The notes below the pieces were generated by a model. The model was not told where the DNA came from. It saw only the letters and a program-made list of their open reading frames with translations, and made no database searches. Positions 1 through 5,066 of a stretch of 5,066 nt of DNA are shown here, piece after piece. Location of the stretch: assembly GCA_002314465.1 (NCBI GenBank), contig DCGA01000092.1, forward strand, positions 1-5,066, given 5' to 3'. The stretch is from a bacterium UBA1790 (GTDB taxonomy: Bacteria > Bacteroidota > Bacteroidia > Bacteroidales > Muribaculaceae). Numbering within the stretch: position 1 is the first letter of the stretch; each line of letters begins with the position of its first letter. The position numbers and the translations under genes were made by a program.

Positions 1-42
1 GGATTTAGTTGCGGATTTGAGGATATAAAATTATAGAAGATC
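1..42 (+). other. Leader of the LRR gene, no recognisable promoter
   Basis: These AT-rich bases hold no TAnnTTTG match and no Shine-Dalgarno. TTTG at 16-19 could be a -33 box, but no -7 partner lies at the right spacing. The promoter is probably upstream of the window. Confidence 0.4.
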
Positions 43-2451
43 ATGAAGAAATATTTGTCTTTCATCATTTGTGCTGTAATTGCCATCACCGCAAGTGCTG
101 CAGTGGGCGATGTTTTCACCGCCAACACCTACTTCAACTTCCAGATTACCCAAGAATATACCAACAGCCAGAATGGCAAGGTTAAACTTGTAGGCCTTAC
201 CACCGCGGGCAAGAACATAGACGGTTTTTACCCTGGAGGCGGAGCGTCGCGCGTTCCTGGCGTAGTTGTGTATAGTAATAAATACTATGACGTTGATGCA
301 GTCGCTGCCCACGCATTTGCCGGCAGCAAGAGTTTAACCGTAGAGTTTGATTACGGTGTAACCACTTTTGAGTCTTACGCATTTGAGAACAGTAAATTGT
401 ATTTTGTGTACTTGCCCTCATCGGCAAAGACAATCCAGGCCTATGCCTTCAAGAGCGATTATCTGCAACACATGCGCATGAGTTCGCCCACACCTCCCAC
501 GACCCATGCCAATGCATTTGACGGCAAGCAGAGCAATTATACTCTGGGGTTGAGCAACAATGGCGCCAACATTGTACCCCTATATAAAGCACACTCAGTT
601 TATGGCAGTTTTAAGAGTGTAACAAAAATGAAGGAACTGGGAGATAATTTCATGACGGTTAATGACGCCAACGGCAATCCCACCATCAAACTGTCTTTCT
701 TGATTAACAAGAATGCCCAGGGCGTGAAGGTGTTCTCTATAGGAGGTGCCACAGAACTCAGCACAGCGAAAGCCGACTATGAGGTTAACTTCCCCGCAAC
801 GAGCGCTGTAAGTGCAATCAACGACAGTGCTTTCATGGGCCTCAGCAAAGCCAAGAGCCTTGACCTCAGGAATTTCCAATATGTAAAGAGCGTTGGCAAA
901 TCGGCCTTCAGGGGACTTAATGTCACCTACCTGCGCCTTCCCAGCAGCGTAGAAACTATAGAATCATACGCATTTAAAAGTTGCACTAAACTTACCGAAG
1001 TCGTTATTCCCGAACACTGTAATTCGGTTGCCTTGTCATTTGTTGACGGCTGCACCAGCATGACCGACATCTCGGCAGAGGAGGGCAACACTACTTACGG
1101 TTCATACTACGGGCAGAATTACATTGGCACAACCACCTCCTATTCAATGCTTTATAACTGCAATGGAGAAACTCTCATTCGCTGTCCGGAGGGAATTCCC
1201 AGTACAGCATGTCTCTATTCGGGCGTGAAATACATTGGCAACTGGTCGTTCGACGGATGTAAGAACCTCTCCAATGTACGCTTCCCCTATGGCACAAAGA
1301 CAATCGGTAACAGCGCATTTGCTAATTGCACCAACCTTGTTGCGATAGAGGTTCCCAGTTCGGTAACAGAAATCAGCAACAATGCATTTAGCACTTGTAC
1401 AGCACTCCAGAATGTCTATATGACAACATACACCGCTCCCACTTGCTACGAAAACACCTTCCCCACCAATGATGCATTGAGACTATACTATCCCAATGCT
1501 ACAGGTTATTCGTCGGCAACCTTTACCGGGAAAACAGGATTCACCAAGTTCACTGAATATGGTAGTTCACAACTTGCCTTTGACTTTGTTGACAAAGCCC
1601 TCAACAGTTATGTAGTGCGCAACCAACCTGGTAACGGCACTTATGGCGATGCGATACTTACCAAGATAGAACTCTCGGTCCAGGAGTATAAGCCCGGAAT
1701 GTTTGTCTACAATGACCGTCTTGAAAGTTCGGGTACAAACTACCAGTTCTATCTGATAATGATAGGCGGCAGTGCCTGTGCAAAGGCAGGAAGCGGCGTT
1801 CCCGCGCTCAAGACACTTGACCTGAGCGGAGCCACACATCTTGGGCAAATCGGTAACAACGCATTTAACGGATGTTCAAACCTCACAAGTGTAAAACTCA
1901 ACGAGGAACTTGCGGTCATCCGTAAGATGGCATTCTACGGATGTAGTAAGATTTCTTCCCTCGTCATCCCCGACAATGTAGTATCGGTTGAGCAAGAGGC
2001 TTTTGCCGGCTGCTCTGTACTGAAAACCCTCACTATCGGACGCAAAGTTAAAACTATCGGTGCTAATGCTTTTGACAACTCGTTATCAATGGACATTTAC
2101 GCCCGCATGGAAGACATTTACAATGTAACTATGGGCAGCAACGTGTTTGCCAAGGTCAACAAATACAATTCAACACTCTATGTTCCCAAAGGGCACAATT
2201 ACGAATATATGCAGGCCGACCAGTGGAAAGATTTCTATGACATCGAAGAGAAAGATTATGGTTTTAACACCAAGACTGGCGACGTGGACGGTAATGGCGT
2301 GGTAGATATCACCGATGCCAATATCCTCATCAACATCGTGCTGGGCAAGGCGAGCGCAAGCAGCTACGGCGGCCGTGCCAACGTGGACGGAAAGGGCGAT
2401 GTGGATATCAGCGACATCAACGCGGTGCTTAACATCATCCTGGGTAAGTAA
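43..2451 (+). CDS. Secreted BspA-like (LRR_5) leucine-rich-repeat protein with C-terminal dockerin-like domain
   Basis: An 802-residue exported protein, probably for surface binding or adhesion; ligand unknown. Residues 1-19 look like a signal peptide: KK, a hydrophobic core, and an ASA site before A20. There is no lipobox. Three modules follow, each a non-repeat beta-type stretch then BspA-type LRRs of 22-25 residues with a recurring AF pair. AF pairs fall at 91, 113, 135 and 158; at 263, 288, 310, 425 and 448; and at 607, 630, 653 and 676, exactly 23 apart in the last module. Modules end in similar caps: IVPLYKAHSVYGSF (177-190), LRLYYPNATGY (479-489) and TLYVPKGHNYEY (711-722). Residues 746-802 carry two EF-hand-like dockerin loops ending in VLGK or ILGK. 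The ATG at 43 is chosen because it begins the signal peptide; no Shine-Dalgarno is seen, as is usual for Bacteroidetes. The family is clear; the biological role is inferred. Confidence 0.93.
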   Translation: MKKYLSFIICAVIAITASAAVGDVFTANTYFNFQITQEYTNSQNGKVKLVGLTTAGKNIDGFYPGGGASRVPGVVVYSNKYYDVDAVAAHAFAGSKSLTVEFDYGVTTFESYAFENSKLYFVYLPSSAKTIQAYAFKSDYLQHMRMSSPTPPTTHANAFDGKQSNYTLGLSNNGANIVPLYKAHSVYGSFKSVTKMKELGDNFMTVNDANGNPTIKLSFLINKNAQGVKVFSIGGATELSTAKADYEVNFPATSAVSAINDSAFMGLSKAKSLDLRNFQYVKSVGKSAFRGLNVTYLRLPSSVETIESYAFKSCTKLTEVVIPEHCNSVALSFVDGCTSMTDISAEEGNTTYGSYYGQNYIGTTTSYSMLYNCNGETLIRCPEGIPSTACLYSGVKYIGNWSFDGCKNLSNVRFPYGTKTIGNSAFANCTNLVAIEVPSSVTEISNNAFSTCTALQNVYMTTYTAPTCYENTFPTNDALRLYYPNATGYSSATFTGKTGFTKFTEYGSSQLAFDFVDKALNSYVVRNQPGNGTYGDAILTKIELSVQEYKPGMFVYNDRLESSGTNYQFYLIMIGGSACAKAGSGVPALKTLDLSGATHLGQIGNNAFNGCSNLTSVKLNEELAVIRKMAFYGCSKISSLVIPDNVVSVEQEAFAGCSVLKTLTIGRKVKTIGANAFDNSLSMDIYARMEDIYNVTMGSNVFAKVNKYNSTLYVPKGHNYEYMQADQWKDFYDIEEKDYGFNTKTGDVDGNGVVDITDANILINIVLGKASASSYGGRANVDGKGDVDISDINAVLNIILGK
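2278..2448 (+). other. Dockerin type I-like domain, two calcium-loop repeats (within the LRR protein)
   Basis: Codes for residues 746-802, the extreme C-terminus. Loop 1 (D747, D749, N751, D755, D758) has acidic or Asn residues at positions 1, 3, 5, 9 and 12, as in dockerin calcium loops, followed by the helix ANILINIVLGK. Loop 2 (N780, D782, K784, D788, D791) matches except for Lys at position 5; its helix is INAVLNIILGK. In clostridia such domains bind cohesins on scaffoldins. In Bacteroidales similar C-terminal pairs are common on secreted proteins, and their partner is generally not established. No cohesin is visible in this window. It takes the place where a T9SS sorting domain might otherwise sit. 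Confidence 0.85.
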
Positions 2452-2475
2452 AGGGTTAAGAGGTTAAAGGGTTAA
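2449..2475 (+). repeat. Direct repeat of TAAAGGGTTAA, first copy contains the stop codon
   Basis: The 11-mer TAAAGGGTTAA occurs at 2449-2459 and 2465-2475, joined by GAGGT, so the period is 16 bases. The first three bases of copy one are the TAA stop of the LRR gene. The segment reads as loosely periodic GGTTAA / AGGGTTAA words. No function is evident. Confidence 0.8.
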
Positions 2476-2479
2476 TCCT

Positions 2480-2506
2480 CTCGCAGAACTCGCGGAACTC
2501 GCAGAT
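2480..2506 (+). repeat. Three tandem copies of a 9-mer, CTCGC(A/G)GA(A/T)
   Basis: Direct reading gives CTCGCAGAA (2480-2488), CTCGCGGAA (2489-2497) and CTCGCAGAT (2498-2506), which differ at two positions. The array lies wholly in non-coding DNA just after the LRR gene. It could be a microsatellite-like array or a remnant of a dispersed intergenic repeat. Confidence 0.85.
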
Positions 2507-2510
2507 TTTT

Positions 2511-2555
2511 GAACTGAAAGAAATTATCCAAAATTATTCTAAATTAAGCTTCGCG
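2511..2555 (+). repeat. Degenerate partial copy of the hairpin-repeat unit
   Basis: GAACTGAAAGAA at 2511-2522 resembles the GACTGAAACGAA that opens units A and B. After an AT-rich stretch it reaches GCTTCGCG at 2548-2555, the same 8-mer found in both hairpins (2598-2605 and 2726-2733). The following GTGGGTG resembles the loop of unit A, but there is no second arm and no T-run, so this copy should not act as a terminator. Relatedness is inferred from the order of shared words. Confidence 0.5.
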
Positions 2556-2565
2556 TGGGTGTTAG

Positions 2566-2636
2566 GACTGAAACGAATTAAAATAATTAAAATTTTGGCT
2601 TCGCGCTGGTGGGTGCACTGGCGCGGAGTTTTTTTT
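2566..2636 (+). repeat. Hairpin-repeat unit A (GACTGAAACGAA ... terminator hairpin)
   Basis: Begins with GACTGAAACGAA (2566-2577), then an AT-rich stretch, then arm GGCTTCGCGCTGG (2597-2609), an 8-base loop, arm CTGGCGCG (2618-2625) and eight Ts. Unit B (2704-2765) has the same 12-mer and both arms. The 12-mer to hairpin distance is 31 bases here and 21 in unit B, so this copy has about ten extra AT-rich bases. Confidence 0.75.
2597..2636 (+). terminator. Rho-independent terminator 1, downstream of the LRR gene
   Basis: The 5' arm GGCTTCGCGCTGG (2597-2609) pairs with 2618-2630 around the loop TGGGTGCA. The core CGCGC/GCGCG is perfect and is extended by G-U, U-A and C-G pairs on either side. 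Eight Ts (2629-2636) follow; the outermost two also form weak G-U pairs. The T-run lies 3' on the plus strand, so it would stop rightward transcription from the LRR gene, whose stop is about 145 bases upstream. Confidence 0.8.
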
Positions 2637-2670
2637 GACTAAAAGAACATAAAGACTATAAATATTTTGT

Positions 2671-2688
2671 TTAATCTGCTTAATCTGT
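2671..2688 (+). repeat. Tandem pair TTAATCTGC / TTAATCTGT
   Basis: TTAATCTGC (2671-2679) is followed directly by TTAATCTGT (2680-2688), then GGTTAAAT. A third exact TTAATCTGC lies at 2741-2749, in the loop and inner stem of terminator 2. Words of this kind look like dispersed intergenic filler; no function is evident. Confidence 0.75.
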
Positions 2689-2703
2689 GGTTAAATAGTT
2701 TTT

Positions 2704-2765
2704 GACTGAAACGAACTAAAATTTGGCTTCGCGCTGGCAGTTAATCTGCTGGCGCGATTTTTTTT
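2704..2765 (+). repeat. Hairpin-repeat unit B (second copy of unit A with a different loop)
   Basis: GACTGAAACGAA (2704-2715), arm GGCTTCGCGCTGG (2725-2737) and arm CTGGCGCG (2749-2756) are identical to unit A, and eight Ts follow. The sequence between the arms differs: 11 bases containing TTAATCTG instead of the 8-base TGGGTGCA. Units A and B start 138 bases apart in the same orientation. Confidence 0.75.
2729..2765 (+). terminator. Rho-independent terminator 2
   Basis: TCGCGCTGGCAG (2729-2740) pairs with CTGCTGGCGCGA (2746-2757) over 12 base pairs, two of them G-U, closing a 5-base loop TTAAT. Eight Ts follow at once (2758-2765). The geometry is that of a textbook intrinsic terminator for plus-strand transcription, and it is stronger than terminator 1 because the inner stem is extended by CAG/CTG. 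It sits about 85 bases before the promoter candidate of the GH31 gene and would insulate that gene from upstream read-through. Confidence 0.85.
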
Positions 2766-2849
2766 GGTTCATGGGTGGGGTTTATGTGTTTTTTTCAATT
2801 ATGCGGTAAAGTGTGAGCCTATAAAACGTGTTATTAGCAAGAATATATG

Positions 2850-2857
2850 TAACTTTG
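2850..2857 (+). promoter_or_regulatory. Candidate Bacteroidetes -7 promoter element TAACTTTG
   Basis: TAACTTTG matches the Bacteroidetes -7 consensus TAnnTTTG exactly. It ends 29 bases before the GH31 ATG, giving a predicted leader of roughly 23-25 bases. At the expected 19-base spacing the -33 position reads CGTG (2827-2830), only a partial match to TTTG, so a poor -33 box or an activator is possible. No Shine-Dalgarno lies before the ATG; the leader is A/T-rich, as is usual in this phylum. Confidence 0.5.
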
Positions 2858-2869
2858 GGAAAAATTTCC
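2858..2869. promoter_or_regulatory. Small inverted repeat at the predicted transcription start
   Basis: GGAAA (2858-2862) and TTTCC (2865-2869) form a perfect 5-base inverted repeat with an AA centre, directly after the -7 candidate. It overlaps the expected start of transcription. It could be an operator half-site pair, but it is short and AT-rich, so chance is a real alternative. Confidence 0.2.
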
Positions 2870-2886
2870 TCGTAATAATATAATAT

Positions 2887-5066
2887 ATGAGATTGAAGAA
2901 GATTATAGCATGTGCAGCGTTGATGCTTATGGCTACTGCGGCTCATGCCGATAATATAGAAAAGACAGCCTATGGAGTGACCGTGCGTTTGCATGATTCC
3001 GGCGCAGGGCAGCCTCGTCTTGTTCGACTGCAAGTGTTGGGCGACAAGATTGTGCGAGTGAGTGCTACTCCCGAAAACGGCTTTGCCGATGCTCCGAGTT
3101 TGGTGGTAATACCGCAAACCAATCAGACACCCTACGAAGTTAAGGAACTTGACGGAGAAGTTGTGGTAAAAACCCGGAGCCTGTGCGTACATGTAAACAA
3201 AACCACCGGTGAAGTGCGTTATACCGACGCACAGGGCAAACTGTATACCGAGGAAAATCACGGTGGAGGAATGACTTTTGAACCCTATTGCACCGCTCAG
3301 ACCGCAGCCGATGGAACTCGGCGCCAATATCATGGATGGAGTTCTCGCTTGGTGTTTGAGTCACCTGCCGATGAGAACTTCTACGGATTGGGACAGCATC
3401 AGGCCGATGAATGGAACTACAAAGGTCGTAACGAGGAACTATTCCAGTATAATACCAAGGTGAGTGTGCCTTTCATTCTCTCGTCGCGTAACTATGGCAT
3501 CATGCTCGACAGTTACTCGCTGTGCCGCCTGGGCAATCCCGGTGATTACCAGCAGTTGCATCGCTTGTTCCGCCTCTACGATAAGGAGGGTAAGGTGGGA
3601 GCACTCACCGGCACCTATTCGGCACCGGGTCAGGAAACTCTTGTGCGCCGTGAGGATTCGATATACTACGAAAACCTTAAGTCGGCAAAGAACCTGCCTC
3701 ATTTCCCGCTTGAAAAAGCCACCGTGATATATGAAGGTCAAATCGAGCCAATGGTTACCGGCGAATATCGTTTTAGCCACTACTACTCGGGTTATCAGCG
3801 CATTTACATCGATGACAAACCCGTTTACACCGAGGATCTTGCGGCAACAGGCAAGCCCGACCAAACGATATGGCGCACTGCATGGAACCCCAACACTCGC
3901 AAATTCAGCGTCAAGCTTGAGCAAGGCAAGCGCTATGACATTAGGCTCGAATGGATTCCCGATGGCGGAGAGGCCTACTGCGGCCTACGTGCTTATGCCC
4001 CCGTGAGTGAGGCCCAGCAAAACAAACTTTCGTTGTGGAGCGAGATGACTAAGCAACTCGATTACTACTTCATGGCCGGCGATAATCTGGACGAGGTGAT
4101 AAGCGGTTACCGTACCCTTACGGGCAAGGCTCCCATTATGCCCAAGTGGACACTGGGGTACTGGCAAAGCCGTGAACGCTACAAGACGCAAGACGAGATT
4201 GTGGATGCATTGAAGGGCTTCCGTGAACGCAAACTACCCATTGACAACATCGTGATGGATTGGAACTACTGGAAACCCGATGAATGGGGCGCATTTACCT
4301 TCGAGGCTTCGCGCTTTGCATCACCCGCTAAGATGGTTAAAGACATTCACGACATGCATGCCCGCATCATGATTTCGTGTTGGCCCAAGTATTATCTCAC
4401 CGTTGACAACTTTAAGGAACTCAACGACCGTGGTATGATATACCAGCAGAGCATCAGGGATTCCATCTACGACTGGCTGGGTTACAAATATGCATTCTAT
4501 GATGCCTATGACCCTGCTGCACGACACATATTCTGGCGCCAACTCTATGAGAAACTGGGTACATTAGGCATCGATGCCTGGTGGATGGATGCTTCGGAGC
4601 CAAACATTCGCGACTGTACCGATTTGGCATACCGCAAACTACTGTGCGGCCCCACTGCATTTGGGTCAAGCGACGAGTATTTCAATGCCTATTCAATCGT
4701 GAATGCCGAGGCAATCTATGACGGGCAGCGTGGCTATGAAACTATGTTGGAAAGCAATAAGGGAGTGGAGCCCAAATGGCTGCAAGATAACTCAACTTGG
4801 AACCAAAGTGGCTATGGAAACAACTTTTCGCCCGAGAACCAGCGTGTTTTCCTTCTCACCCGCAACGGCTTCTTGTCGGAGCAGCGATATTCTACCGCGA
4901 CATGGTCGGGCGATATAGGCACTCGTTGGGAAGACATGAAGGCGCAGATTACTGCCGGACTTAACTTCTCGATTTCGGGCATATCGTTCTGGAGCCAGGA
5001 CATAGGTGGCTTCTCGGTTGAGCGCCGTTATGAGATTGCACAGCGCGAGTTTGACAGCAGTGGCGT
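2887..5066 (+). CDS. GH31 glycoside hydrolase with PA14-like insert, probable alpha-xylosidase (3' partial)
   Basis: Open without a stop from ATG 2887 to the window edge: 726 codons, with perhaps 200-260 missing. Residues 1-21 are a signal peptide (RLKK, hydrophobic core, AHA before D22), so the enzyme is exported. An N-terminal beta-sandwich follows, with FYGLGQHQ at 165-172. Residues about 265-375 form a PA14-like domain (GEYRFSHYYSGYQRIYIDD). The barrel starts near 390, with GYWQSRERY (424-432) and MDWNYW (457-462). D568 in WWMDASEP is the predicted nucleophile, D676 in WSGD the acid/base, and D705 lies in FWSQDIGGF. GH31 enzymes retain configuration and release alpha-linked terminal sugars. 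The WWMDASEP motif and PA14 insert resemble Xyl31A-type alpha-xylosidases acting on xyloglucan oligosaccharides; alpha-glucosidase is the main alternative. Family assignment is firm; specificity is inferred. Confidence 0.93.
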   Translation, partial: MRLKKIIACAALMLMATAAHADNIEKTAYGVTVRLHDSGAGQPRLVRLQVLGDKIVRVSATPENGFADAPSLVVIPQTNQTPYEVKELDGEVVVKTRSLCVHVNKTTGEVRYTDAQGKLYTEENHGGGMTFEPYCTAQTAADGTRRQYHGWSSRLVFESPADENFYGLGQHQADEWNYKGRNEELFQYNTKVSVPFILSSRNYGIMLDSYSLCRLGNPGDYQQLHRLFRLYDKEGKVGALTGTYSAPGQETLVRREDSIYYENLKSAKNLPHFPLEKATVIYEGQIEPMVTGEYRFSHYYSGYQRIYIDDKPVYTEDLAATGKPDQTIWRTAWNPNTRKFSVKLEQGKRYDIRLEWIPDGGEAYCGLRAYAPVSEAQQNKLSLWSEMTKQLDYYFMAGDNLDEVISGYRTLTGKAPIMPKWTLGYWQSRERYKTQDEIVDALKGFRERKLPIDNIVMDWNYWKPDEWGAFTFEASRFASPAKMVKDIHDMHARIMISCWPKYYLTVDNFKELNDRGMIYQQSIRDSIYDWLGYKYAFYDAYDPAARHIFWRQLYEKLGTLGIDAWWMDASEPNIRDCTDLAYRKLLCGPTAFGSSDEYFNAYSIVNAEAIYDGQRGYETMLESNKGVEPKWLQDNSTWNQSGYGNNFSPENQRVFLLTRNGFLSEQRYSTATWSGDIGTRWEDMKAQITAGLNFSISGISFWSQDIGGFSVERRYEIAQREFDSSG

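Larger units (their letters stand above)
2452..2886. other. Gene-free spacer made of degenerate short repeats, two terminators and a promoter candidate
   Basis: These 435 bases hold no convincing coding region on either strand. From left to right they contain a TTAAAGGG-type direct repeat overlapping the stop codon, a tandem 9-mer array (2480-2506), and a degenerate partial copy of the hairpin unit (2511-2555). Then come hairpin unit A (2566-2636), an AT-rich stretch with a tandem TTAATCTG(C/T) pair (2671-2688), and hairpin unit B (2704-2765). A T-rich leader with a candidate promoter next to the downstream gene completes it. The spacer is visibly richer in A+T than the flanking genes. Confidence 0.8.

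Noticed and set aside
16..42. TTTG at 16-19 as a -33 box for the LRR gene
   Set aside because: No TAnnTTTG lies about 19 bases downstream, so a promoter cannot be supported in the visible leader.
2671..2688. Possible start of a CRISPR-like array from the TTAATCTG(C/T) pair
   Set aside because: The units are nine bases, adjacent and without spacers.
2782..3333. A 183-codon open frame on the minus strand across the spacer and the start of the GH31 gene
   Set aside because: Its translation is low in recognisable motifs and begins in the 5' part of a clear GH31 gene on the plus strand. It would also cover the promoter candidate.
3439..3924. A 161-codon minus-strand open frame
   Set aside because: It lies wholly inside the GH31 gene, opposite the PA14-like region, and shows no domain. 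It is a shadow of the real reading frame.
3278..4006. Three short plus-strand frames (3278-3463, 3464-3727, 3731-4006) suggesting a frameshifted gene
   Set aside because: The GH31 frame from 2887 is continuous through this stretch with coherent family motifs, so these are out-of-frame shadows and no frameshift is needed.
4305..4315. GGCTTCGCGCT, the hairpin arm word, inside the GH31 coding region
   Set aside because: It codes for part of FEASRF in frame and has no second arm or T-run, so it is taken as a chance match.

Overview
The window looks like chromosomal DNA from a member of the Bacteroidales, probably a gut or rumen Muribaculaceae or Prevotellaceae type. The evidence is a BspA-type leucine-rich-repeat protein ending in a paired dockerin-like module, a secreted GH31 glycosidase of the PA14-inserted kind, AT-rich leaders without Shine-Dalgarno sequences, and a TAACTTTG box that fits the Bacteroidetes -7 consensus TAnnTTTG. 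The family-level placement is inference. No tRNA, rRNA, CRISPR array, insertion sequence or attachment site was seen.

Layout: (1) 1-42, a short leader with no recognisable promoter. (2) 43-2451, plus strand, an 802-residue secreted LRR_5/BspA-like protein built from three similar modules and a C-terminal two-loop dockerin-like domain. (3) 2452-2886, a 435-base gene-free spacer. It holds several families of short, degenerate direct repeats and two related intrinsic-terminator hairpins in series, followed by a candidate promoter. (4) 2887-5066, plus strand, the first 726 codons of a GH31 glycosidase with a signal peptide, probably an alpha-xylosidase. It runs off the right edge with no stop.

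Both genes read rightward and both products appear to be exported. The spacer contains two terminators and a fresh promoter candidate, so the genes are more likely separate transcription units than an operon. The GH31 enzyme would remove alpha-linked xylose (or glucose) from oligosaccharides in the periplasm or at the surface. The LRR protein probably acts in adhesion or binding outside the cell. A direct functional link between them is not shown by the sequence.

I see no clearly new biological system here. The most unusual part is the spacer: the two hairpins share both stem arms and an upstream 12-mer but have different loops. One loop carries a 9-mer that also occurs as a tandem pair about 50-70 bases upstream.
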